Source: an uncultured Prevotella sp. (GTDB lineage Bacteria; Bacteroidota; Bacteroidia; Bacteroidales; Bacteroidaceae). From it: 39,438 bases of DNA. Below, piece by piece: positions 33,082 through 39,438 of the stretch. The notes under the pieces are model-generated. The model searched no databases and was not told where the DNA came from. It saw only the letters and a program-made list of their open reading frames with translations. Each line of letters starts with the position of its first letter. The stretch's first letter is position 1. The DNA is taken from the NCBI GenBank assembly GCA_905236755.1, contig CAJOCR010000003.1, positions 141,550-180,987 on the forward strand. Direction: 5' to 3'. The position numbers were made by a program, and so were the translations under genes.

Positions 33082-34368
33082 ATGAAACATATAATTATAT
33101 TAGGTGACGGAATGGCTGACCATCCCATAAAAAAACTAAATGGAAAAACTCTTCTTCAGGCAACGCCAACACCATATATGGATTTGTTGGCTAAAGAGGG
33201 GAAAACTGGACGACTAATGACCATTCCAGAAGGTTTCCACCCTGGTTCAGAAGTTGCCAACACAGCCATCATGGGCTACGACCTCAATAAGGTGTATGAA
33301 GGACGAGGTCCCTTGGAAGCCGCCTCCATTGGCTACGAGATGGCACCCGAAGACATGGCTATCCGCTGCAATATCATCACGCTGCAAGACGGAAAGATAC
33401 TCACTCATAACGGTGGTAACCTCACAACCGAAGACGGTGATGTACTGATTAAATACCTCAATGAACACTTAGGCGATGATCGCGTGCAGTTCATCACAGG
33501 CATACAATATCGGCATCTGCTCGTAATAAAATACGCAAGTAAGCACATTGAATGTGCACCCCCCCACGACCATCCACTCGAAGAGTGGCAACCACTGCTC
33601 GTAAGAAGCGAAGAAGGCTGGGAAGACCGCTGTGAACCCGTTATTGGGCTCGACGGAATGCCAACAGGACAACTGCGCATGAGCGGACGCGAAACAGCCG
33701 AGCTGATAAACAAGCTCATTCTCAAGTCACAAGAACTGCTTGCATCACACCCCTACAACAAAGCCAAGGTAGCCGCAGGACAACGACCAGCAAACAGTAT
33801 TTGGCCGTGGAGCGGAGGCTACCGCCCTAAGATGCAGACACTCATGCAGATGTATCCATCCATACACTCGGGAAGCGTCATCTCAGCAGTCGATCTCATC
33901 AGAGGAATAGGACATTACGCAGGACTCGACATAATAAAAGTACCAGGCGCAACAGGACTTGCTGACACCAATTACGAAGGTAAGACACAGGCTGCCCTCG
34001 ACGCACTAAGAAAACAAGACTTTGTTTATCTGCATCTTGAGGCAACAGATGAAGCAGGGCACGATGGCGACCTTGAACTAAAAACACGGGCAATACAATA
34101 TCTCGACCACCGAGTTATAGAACCTATATATAAAGAGGTGAAAACATGGGACACTCCTGTTGCAATAGCCGTACTACCCGACCACCCCACCCCTGTCGAA
34201 GTACGCACCCACGTCAAGGAGGCAGTACCCTTCCTCATCTGGTACAAAGGCATCACGCCCGACTCCGTACAGCAATACGATGAAGTGTCCTGCGTCGCAG
34301 GCAGCTATGGACTGCTAAGCCTCAACGAGTTCATGGACAAATTCATTAAAATCATCAAGACAAGTTGA
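33082..34368 (+). CDS. ApgM-like alkaline-phosphatase-superfamily enzyme in the thr operon; probable homoserine kinase
   Basis: This 428-aa protein is of the archaeal-type, cofactor-independent phosphoglycerate mutase (ApgM) family: LGDGMAD (D9), the active-site serine in GSEVAN (S56), NCNIITL-like RCNIITL, and the late metal ligands EATDEAGHDGD and LPDHPTP. Named literally it would interconvert 3- and 2-phosphoglycerate. But it sits 5 nt after thrA and before thrC in a pathway where a homoserine kinase is otherwise missing from the window. From memory, genetic work in Bacteroides and Desulfovibrio assigned homoserine kinase activity to ApgM-like proteins. I therefore read it as the ThrB function, by context. 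Confidence 0.8.
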   Translation: MKHIIILGDGMADHPIKKLNGKTLLQATPTPYMDLLAKEGKTGRLMTIPEGFHPGSEVANTAIMGYDLNKVYEGRGPLEAASIGYEMAPEDMAIRCNIITLQDGKILTHNGGNLTTEDGDVLIKYLNEHLGDDRVQFITGIQYRHLLVIKYASKHIECAPPHDHPLEEWQPLLVRSEEGWEDRCEPVIGLDGMPTGQLRMSGRETAELINKLILKSQELLASHPYNKAKVAAGQRPANSIWPWSGGYRPKMQTLMQMYPSIHSGSVISAVDLIRGIGHYAGLDIIKVPGATGLADTNYEGKTQAALDALRKQDFVYLHLEATDEAGHDGDLELKTRAIQYLDHRVIEPIYKEVKTWDTPVAIAVLPDHPTPVEVRTHVKEAVPFLIWYKGITPDSVQQYDEVSCVAGSYGLLSLNEFMDKFIKIIKTS

Positions 34369-34430
34369 TAAAAATAAAATCTCAAAGGCACAAGCCTTAT
34401 AATAGTTAGAAAATAGAATCATTTATTAAT

Positions 34431-34490
34431 GCTCTCCCTCTCTGCATTTTGCCCTGCGGCAAAAGCTTGGAGAGGGCTGGGGAGAGGCTG
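34431..34490. repeat. Solo palindromic repeat inside the thr operon
   Basis: About 60 bp: CTCTCCCTCTC, then an inner stem TTTTGCC-CTGC-GGCAAAA, then GGAGAGGGCTGGGGAGAGGCT. It lies between the ApgM-like gene and thrC, 12 nt before the thrC ATG, and could act as an RNA hairpin between the cistrons. It has no T-run. Confidence 0.75.
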
Positions 34491-34501
34491 ATAATAAGCG
34501 T

Positions 34502-35812
34502 ATGAAATATTATAGCACCAATAAAAAAGCTAATTTAGCTTCATTACAGGAAGCAGTTGTTAAAGGACTTGCTCCCGACAAGGGATTATACATGCCCGAA
34601 ACAATAAACAAACTGCCAAAAGAATTCTTCGAACACATCGAAGAACTATCCTTTCAAGAAATAGCCTTCGAAGTGGCCAAGGCATGGTTTGGCGATGATG
34701 TTGAACACACCGAACTAAAGAAGATTGTTTACGACACCCTCGCCTTTGATGTTCCAGCCGTAAAGGTTGAAGACAACATCTATTCGCTTGAACTCTTCCA
34801 TGGTCCCACTCTCGCCTTCAAGGATGTGGGGGCACGATTCATGGCACGATTGCTACAGTATTTCATCAAGAAAGAAAACAAAGAGCAAACAGTCAACGTG
34901 CTCGTTGCAACATCGGGCGACACTGGTTCGGCTGTTGCCAACGGCTTCCTTGATGTTGATGGCATTCACGTTTACGTGCTCTACCCAAAAGACAAAGTGA
35001 GTGACATTCAGGAAAGCCAGTTCACCACCCTCGGTCACAACATCACCGCAATAGAAGTTGATGGCGTGTTCGACGATTGTCAGGCAATGGTTAAGAATGC
35101 ATTCATGGATAGCGAACTCAACAAACACATGAAGCTCACCTCAGCCAACAGCATCAACGTGGCACGCTTCCTTCCACAGGCATTCTATTATTTCTATGCC
35201 TATGCACAAATGAAGAAACAAGGCATCGCCAATGATATAGTCATGTGTGTGCCAAGTGGCAACTTCGGCAATATCTGCGCTGGCATCTTCGGCTGGGTTT
35301 CCGGACTCCCCATCAAGCGATTCATTGCTGCCAACAATGCCAACGACATTTTTTTCAAATATTTACAAAACGGGAAATACGAACCAAAGGCATCTATACA
35401 AACCATAGCCAACGCCATGGATGTGGGCAACCCATCAAACTTTGCCAGAATCTACGACCTCTTCGAAGGTTCACACCAGCGAATAAGCAGTCTTATTAGC
35501 GGAGCTACCTACACCGACGAGCAAATAGCACACACCATGAGGCAATGCTATGCCGAAACGAAATACATACTCGACCCACATGGCGCCTGTGGCTACCAAG
35601 CATTAAAAGAACAGCTCCAGCCCAACGAAGTAGGAATTTTCCTTGAGACCGCCCACCCTGCTAAGTTCAAGGATAAAGTCGATGCCATCATCAATCAAGA
35701 CATCACTATCCCAGAACGCCTCCAAGCCTTTATGCGAGGCACAAAGCAAAGCATCCAAATGAGCAACCGCTTCGAAGATTTCAAAAAATTCCTATTAGGA
35801 ACAAAAAACTAA
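34502..35812 (+). CDS. thrC: Threonine synthase
   Basis: PLP enzyme converting O-phosphohomoserine to threonine, the last step of the pathway. The 436-aa protein begins YYSTNKKANLASLQEAV, has DKGLYMPE, the PLP lysine K107 in GPTLAFKDVG, TSGDTGSAVA and the glycine-rich CVPSGNFGNICAG phosphate loop. This is the long (E. coli/yeast-like) form. It is third in the thrA / ApgM-like / thrC order; the 133-bp gap upstream contains a palindromic repeat. A terminator follows. Confidence 0.97.
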   Translation: MKYYSTNKKANLASLQEAVVKGLAPDKGLYMPETINKLPKEFFEHIEELSFQEIAFEVAKAWFGDDVEHTELKKIVYDTLAFDVPAVKVEDNIYSLELFHGPTLAFKDVGARFMARLLQYFIKKENKEQTVNVLVATSGDTGSAVANGFLDVDGIHVYVLYPKDKVSDIQESQFTTLGHNITAIEVDGVFDDCQAMVKNAFMDSELNKHMKLTSANSINVARFLPQAFYYFYAYAQMKKQGIANDIVMCVPSGNFGNICAGIFGWVSGLPIKRFIAANNANDIFFKYLQNGKYEPKASIQTIANAMDVGNPSNFARIYDLFEGSHQRISSLISGATYTDEQIAHTMRQCYAETKYILDPHGACGYQALKEQLQPNEVGIFLETAHPAKFKDKVDAIINQDITIPERLQAFMRGTKQSIQMSNRFEDFKKFLLGTKN

Positions 35813-35826
35813 AACAGAAACATACA

Positions 35827-35869
35827 AAAGCCCCTTGCAAACTTAATTGCAAGAGGCTTTGATTATTTT
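35827..35869. terminator. Terminator between thrC and the DUF5675 gene
   Basis: AAAGCC-CC-TTGCAA (35827-35840) and TTGCAA-GA-GGCTTT (35847-35860) form a stem with one mismatch; followed by GATTATTTTC on the plus strand and CTTTTGTATG on the minus. It can serve both convergent genes. Confidence 0.78.
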
Positions 35870-36309
35870 CCTTTTACCATTAGCAATATTTCTTGCTTTC
35901 TTTTTATGTGCATCAATATGCGATTAAAGGTACTATCGAATGCTTTTCGTGTGTGAATAAGCACACCTGCACACAGGGCTTCACCAACGATTATTGCGCC
36001 GTCGTGGCGGTTGTGCATACCATTGCCCATTGTTATCTGTGGGCAGTGGCAAGGCATAGGCGTGTTATTGAAAACCTCTCTGTGAAGAATACACACATTG
36101 CATGCTGTGCTTTCGAGTTTTATGACTGGCATTTTACGCTTGTGATGCTTGCAATATTCAAGCGCTATCTTATACTCACCTGCTTTTATGCAGCTATCTG
36201 CATTTTCAACGGTATCACATACCTTCACGTTGTCTATGTAGAGCGCTCCGTCGAGTCCGTAGCGTGTGCTACGAACTCTTTGGAGTACTATTTCTAATTG
36301 CTTTTCCAT
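35863..36309 (-). CDS. DUF5675 family protein
   Basis: This 148-aa protein starts LEIVLQRVRSTRYGLDGALYI and contains AGEYKIALEYCKHHKRKMPVI and GNGMHNRHDGAIIVGE. This GxYxI...H...IHxGN-like arrangement is that of DUF5675, common in Bacteroidota prophages and mobile regions, where it is thought to relate to cell-wall lysis (fold kinship to L,D-transpeptidase-like or lysozyme-accessory proteins is not certain). No signal peptide. It follows the primase gene after 42 nt on the same strand, so it belongs to the accessory patch. Confidence 0.7.
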   Translation of the reverse strand: MEKQLEIVLQRVRSTRYGLDGALYIDNVKVCDTVENADSCIKAGEYKIALEYCKHHKRKMPVIKLESTACNVCILHREVFNNTPMPCHCPQITMGNGMHNRHDGAIIVGEALCAGVLIHTRKAFDSTFNRILMHIKRKQEILLMVKGK

Positions 36310-36351
36310 ATTGTTTCTAAAAAAATTAACTGAAAACTGAAACTGAAACCA

Positions 36352-38670
36352 TTAAACCTTCATCCATATATTTTCCTTACCTTCTGGATCGGGAGTTATA
36401 TAGCCTCTTGATTTCCATAGAGAAAGCATCTTTTTAACTCTTTTAGAGTCAAGACCAGCCTTTCTACGCACATTAATAGCCTCGTCGAGAGTGAAGCGGT
36501 CGGGCAGTTCTTCAAGCAGGTTGCGAGGTCCGCGTTTGGTCACCTGCACCTCGCCGTTGGCTTTCTCTATGGCTTCACCAAAGAAGTGCATTTTACACCA
36601 CATATCGTACTGCTCGCTCCAACGGATGAAGTTTTCAAAGCTCTTTTCCCACTTGTAGCCATTGGCAACATATAGAATCATGGCTTTTAGATAGGCTATC
36701 ACGTTGGCACGGAAAGAGAGGTTTTCAAAAATGCGACTCTGTGACAGCCGTGCAAACTCAGCATTCTCGTCGTGAAGTTTCTGGGCAAGGGCAAAAGCCT
36801 CTTGGCACTCTATCAAGCCACGGGCAGCATTAAGATTGTCGATATATGGCTTTAGCTTTTCATCAAACTTGGCATCATACTTGCCATACACTGGCATTTC
36901 AGCGCCAATGGGCTGTTCGGGGATAGTACAGAAGTTTATACGGCTTATCGGTCCATCGGTTAGAACTTTTGAAAAATATTGCTGACCTTTGCGAATGGTT
37001 GTAGAAGCGTTCCAATTGAAGCGGATTGTAACTCGCTTGCTCACACTCTGAACACCCACACGAGTTTGACCGTAGCTGTTGCCTGGGTCGAAAGCAAGGC
37101 ACATGATTTGAAACTGACTGTCGCTTCGTGCCGATGTCTTTAGGGCGTTGAACTGTTCTATCTCGTTCATACGGACATAAAGAAAATGTTCTTCGGCTTC
37201 AGCCATACGAAGCACAAAGGCAGCGTTGGTCATATCGGCATCCACCTCTTGAATGATTATGCCTTCGGGGCGTTTCTTCTTGTCTTTATTTGCACCCTTA
37301 GTGCTCATTTCGTCTTTCCATTGCTGTTCCTTTTCCATGTTTATTCTGTCACGTTCACGTATGTCGCGCATTATGCTGTCTATCGGACCTGTAATGCAGC
37401 TCTTTCCCGCTCCCGTGCCAGCCATAAGCACATTCATGAGCGTAGCCTCGTGTTCCACATTATCAATATACTTGAAACGTGTGTGCCACAAGTGGGCTGC
37501 AAGGGCAGGAAACACAGCATGAGCCACAGCAGGCTTGTAGATGTCGGGAGTCTTTGAAACCAATAGCCTTATCATTGCGGGCAAGGTTTTTGGCATGTGT
37601 GGCGGAAGTGTACCATTACCGCTGCCGTCAATGCCTTCCACCTCTTCTTCATCTTCCTGCTGTTGTTCCTCCTCTCGTGCCTTCACTCGTTCTATTGCCT
37701 TCTGCATAATCTTAGGCATGTTAACAGTCATAGCCCGATTGCAAGCACTCTTGATAGTGTTATACCACTTATCTTTTGCCTCGCCGTAAGTGGGAAGAAT
37801 CTTTGCCACCCATTCAGGATCATGGTTACAGATATATCTAAGGTTACAAGCCATGGTATAGATGAATTGGTTTCTACTGCCGTGCATGGGGACACCGCCT
37901 AACAATATTTCAAGTTCGTGGACAAAGCCTCTCCCATCCCCCTCCGAAGGGAAGCCTCCCCCATCCCCCTCCGGTAGGAGGGGGCTAACCAACTTGCTAT
38001 TGGCTGCTTGCTTTTCAGCTGATGGTACACCCTTCCCCACCGGGAAGGGAAGGGGATGGGCTGCTGGTTGGGCTGCTGGTTGGGCTGCTTGCTGGGCTGC
38101 TGGTTGGAGGGTAAAAAGTTCTTCGTCCAGAAACAGCAGGTCATTGTTGGTGGTAGTGAAGAAAACTCTTGTGATGTCTTTTGCACCACTATCATATTCA
38201 ACACCTAAAAGGTCGCTTGCCCAGCGCAAACAATATTCTTGATAGTCAAGAAGCGATTGAGCGCAGCGAGGCTTCCTCCCTGAAGGGGAGGACGGGAGGA
38301 GAGGTCGTTTAAAAACAAGATGAAAGCCATGCAGCCTTGCACTTTTTTCAAGCATGAGCAACCCAAGTTCTTCTTTCTTTGAAAGAATTTTCTGGGCTAC
38401 AGTATCAAGTTCTTCGGGCTTCAAGCCGTCAATATCCATACCTACGGTTGTACTGATTTGTTTAGCACCTTTAAGAGAGCCATCGTCATTAGGTATGCAG
38501 CTATAATTAAACTGGATTAGCTTTCTCTTGGCAGCATCGTCACCCTTGCGAGCCTTGGCAAGGTTTTCGATTTGTGCCTTCGAATTTCTCAACAACAAAT
38601 ATTCTTCCTTTGTTGTGACAGGGCGGGCAACCTTGTGCCCGTCTTTATATGATATTAAATAACAACTCAT
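36352..38670 (-). CDS. Mobile-element primase-helicase (VirE_N/BT4734-like AEP domain plus DUF3987), carrying in-frame palindromic repeats
   Basis: From the ATG at 38670 it is 772 aa (a TTG at 38682 is less likely). The N-terminal domain (about 1-185) has archaeo-eukaryotic-primase-type motifs: GMDIDGL (D79, D81), LHGFHLVF (H117) and GAKDITRVFF (D165). A linker (about 186-255) leads to a DUF3987 helicase-like ATPase with Walker A AGTGAGKS (417-424, K423). Such fusions occur in Bacteroidota mobile elements and may prime their replication. Palindromic repeats are translated in frame at about residues 122-138, 204-214 and 229-249, and a QPAAQPAA tract fills 189-204. The frame stays open throughout; activity after these insertions is unknown. 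Confidence 0.85.
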   Translation of the reverse strand: MSCYLISYKDGHKVARPVTTKEEYLLLRNSKAQIENLAKARKGDDAAKRKLIQFNYSCIPNDDGSLKGAKQISTTVGMDIDGLKPEELDTVAQKILSKKEELGLLMLEKSARLHGFHLVFKRPLLPSSPSGRKPRCAQSLLDYQEYCLRWASDLLGVEYDSGAKDITRVFFTTTNNDLLFLDEELFTLQPAAQQAAQPAAQPAAHPLPFPVGKGVPSAEKQAANSKLVSPLLPEGDGGGFPSEGDGRGFVHELEILLGGVPMHGSRNQFIYTMACNLRYICNHDPEWVAKILPTYGEAKDKWYNTIKSACNRAMTVNMPKIMQKAIERVKAREEEQQQEDEEEVEGIDGSGNGTLPPHMPKTLPAMIRLLVSKTPDIYKPAVAHAVFPALAAHLWHTRFKYIDNVEHEATLMNVLMAGTGAGKSCITGPIDSIMRDIRERDRINMEKEQQWKDEMSTKGANKDKKKRPEGIIIQEVDADMTNAAFVLRMAEAEEHFLYVRMNEIEQFNALKTSARSDSQFQIMCLAFDPGNSYGQTRVGVQSVSKRVTIRFNWNASTTIRKGQQYFSKVLTDGPISRINFCTIPEQPIGAEMPVYGKYDAKFDEKLKPYIDNLNAARGLIECQEAFALAQKLHDENAEFARLSQSRIFENLSFRANVIAYLKAMILYVANGYKWEKSFENFIRWSEQYDMWCKMHFFGEAIEKANGEVQVTKRGPRNLLEELPDRFTLDEAINVRRKAGLDSKRVKKMLSLWKSRGYITPDPEGKENIWMKV
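37926..37985. repeat. Double palindromic repeat inside the primase gene
   Basis: Two units of CCATCCCCCTCCG with GGGAAGCCTC or AGGAGGGGGC arms, translated in frame as SPLLPEGDGGG followed by FPSEGDGRGF (about residues 229-249). Confidence 0.75.
38029..38113. repeat. Palindromic repeat plus CTGCTGGTTGGG tandem repeat inside the primase gene
   Basis: CCCTTCCCC-ACC-GGGAAGGGAAGGGG (38033-38055, read in frame as part of HPLPFPVGKGV) is followed by four to five copies of GGCTGCTGGTTG (38060-38113), which give the QPAA/QQAA tract at residues 189-204. Confidence 0.75.
38257..38307. repeat. Palindromic repeat inside the primase domain, same type as copies A-C
   Basis: GAGCGCAGCGAGGCTTCCTC ... GGGAGGAGAGGTCG aligns with the right ends of copies A and B (GAGCGAAGCGAGGCTCTCTC ... 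GGGGAGAGAGGT). It is read in frame as RPLLPSSPSGRKPRCAQS between primase motif II and LDYQEYCLRWASDLLG. Confidence 0.8.
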
Positions 38671-38682
38671 AATGTAAGTCAA

Positions 38683-38716
38683 ACCTCACCCCAGCCCTCT
38701 CCGAAGGAGAGGGAGA
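38683..38716. repeat. Palindromic repeat just upstream of the primase start
   Basis: ACCTCACCCCAGCCCTCTCC-GAA-GGAGAGGG. It starts 13 nt before the ATG at 38670, so the hairpin would lie in the mRNA leader near the start codon. Confidence 0.72.
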
Positions 38717-38809
38717 ATAAACTAAAAAATATGGGTGAGAAAGTTAGTTTAATGTTTATAATACTATAATAATGTTCTCAAGCAATCAGTTCTCTCTTTG
38801 AGAGGCTTT

Positions 38810-39208
38810 TCACAAGCTGTTGGTACTCCCTTCCCCATCGGGGAGGGAAGGGGTGAGGCTGTTTATCGCCTCTGCTGCCTCTCCAGCTTCATTGAGCATA
38901 GCCACATTGATAATTTTCTTTTCTGTTGGGCTAAACCTCAGAGTGAGTTGGTACAATCCGTTTTTGGTTAGACTCACCTTACCATGCAGCAGCTTCTTTA
39001 TCATGGTTGCTTGTGAGCGGTGGCTCGGTTCGTCAGCTACAAACGAGAAAGTGCCATTTGGCAACTGTTGACCGTGACCACGCTTGCGATAAGCATCCAC
39101 AATACCATTTATCTGCGAATCTGGGCTAAATGTGAAATACATTTTGTTGTCGAATACTCCAGTACCACTCAATTGAGTGTGCTGGCTTGATGTTTTTTTT
39201 GTTTTCAT
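38810..39208 (-). CDS. Small protein of unknown function in the accessory patch, C-terminus repeat-derived
   Basis: Not recognised. From the ATG at 39208 it is 132 aa (an upstream ATG at 39277 would add 23 residues that look like untranslated leader). It starts MKTKKTSSQHTQ, then GVFDNKMYFTFSPDSQINGIVDAYRKRG..., then LPNGTFSFVADEPSHRSQ, then a basic stretch KKLLHGKVSLTKNGLYQLTLRF, suggesting a small beta-rich, possibly nucleic-acid-binding protein. The last part SLTPSLPDGEGS (residues 117-128) is encoded by a palindromic repeat (38828-38858). It lies 139 nt upstream of the primase on the same strand, a likely partner gene. Confidence 0.6.
   Translation of the reverse strand: MKTKKTSSQHTQLSGTGVFDNKMYFTFSPDSQINGIVDAYRKRGHGQQLPNGTFSFVADEPSHRSQATMIKKLLHGKVSLTKNGLYQLTLRFSPTEKKIINVAMLNEAGEAAEAINSLTPSLPDGEGSTNSL
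38828..38858. repeat. Palindromic repeat in the 3' end of the small accessory gene
   Basis: CCCTTCCCC-ATC-GGGGAGGGAAGGGGTGAGGC: arms CCTTCCCC/GGGGAGGG. It is translated in frame near the C-terminus (PSLPDGEG). Confidence 0.75.
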
Positions 39209-39438
39209 AATCTTGATTGTTTGCGACTTGAAGAGAGTGAAAGTCAGTTTGCGCAAATTATCCATGGACTCTCTCAAACACGCTTCAAATCAAGTGCCTT
39301 CCTTAATTTGTTATTTTTTAAGAAAAACCGAGAAAACACCTTCAAAGGTTTTCATTTCTTCGAAATGGTTGTGTGAGCAAGATGTTGAAATTTGAAAACA
39401 AGTTTTCATTTCATCATCTTCTCACCCAAGCCTTACGG
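39209..39438. other. Right-edge region upstream of the small accessory gene
   Basis: About 230 bp, AT-rich, with two similar CAAAGGTTTTCATTTCTTC / CAAGTTTTCATTTCATC phrases (39341-39359 and 39400-39416). No complete gene is visible and no promoter pair was convincing. The window ends here. Confidence 0.5.

Noticed and set aside
36352..38670. Primase-helicase as a pseudogene because of inserted repeats
   Set aside because: No stop or frameshift is seen and all primase and Walker motifs remain; kept as an intact CDS with unknown activity.

Overview
The window looks like chromosome of a Bacteroidota bacterium, most likely Prevotella/Segatella or a close relative. The evidence is Bacteroidales-type promoters (TTTG, about 20 nt, TAnnTTTG), a short primary sigma factor, GldB- and Plug-like type IX secretion proteins, an archaeal/eukaryote-like ProRS, an HECLGH-type dipeptidyl peptidase III, and a thrA / ApgM-like / thrC operon. 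The genus is inferred from family resemblance only.

Layout. 1-2.6 kb: the 3' part of pyrB, then pyrI, glyA and a tiny Cys-rich membrane protein. 2.6-3.25 kb: tRNA-Cys and the RNase P RNA behind one strong promoter. 3.3-6.6 kb: a YkvA-like protein, a DegP/HtrA protease and the primary sigma factor. 6.7-8.8 kb: a tight four-gene cassette of a secreted protein, an HPr-kinase-like P-loop protein, a Ser/His signal-peptidase-like protein and a PqqD-like protein. It has the parts of a peptide-modification system but no obvious precursor or known maturase, and is the best candidate here for an undescribed system. 9-13.9 kb: a Sel1/TPR protein, a secreted DPP IV and a TIGR01212-type radical SAM protein. 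14.2-16.6 kb: divergent GldB-like lipoprotein and T9SS plug-like protein. 16.8-21.2 kb: reverse rubrerythrin, the purA-hisS operon and an AlkD-like protein. 21.4-28.3 kb: DPP III, an AraC-type regulator, a 38-codon ORF, a PcrA/UvrD helicase, MtgA and an OmpA lipoprotein. 28.8-35.8 kb: proS, then thrA, an ApgM-like gene that is probably the homoserine kinase, and thrC. 35.9-39.3 kb: an accessory, mobile-element-like patch with a DUF5675 protein, a large primase-helicase (VirE_N/BT4734-like plus DUF3987) and an unknown small protein.

The strongest structural signal is a family of GC-rich palindromic repeats built from CCTCTCCC...GGGAGAGG arms. Two nearly identical copies of about 190 bp (A and B) and a third with a different core (C) lie beside the ends of hisS, the alkD-like gene and dpp3. 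Solo palindromes lie between other genes. The same palindromes also lie inside reading frames: at three places in the primase gene, at the C-terminus of the small protein beside it, and at the C-terminus of DPP III. There they are translated in frame as Pro/Gly-rich peptides, much as Rickettsia palindromic elements are. A second family of TTTGAACTTTGAAG repeats and a recurrent AAGGCTC...GAGCCTT terminator hairpin are also present.

Positions, motifs and repeats were read by eye from the sequence. Family names rest on recognised motifs; no database search was run.
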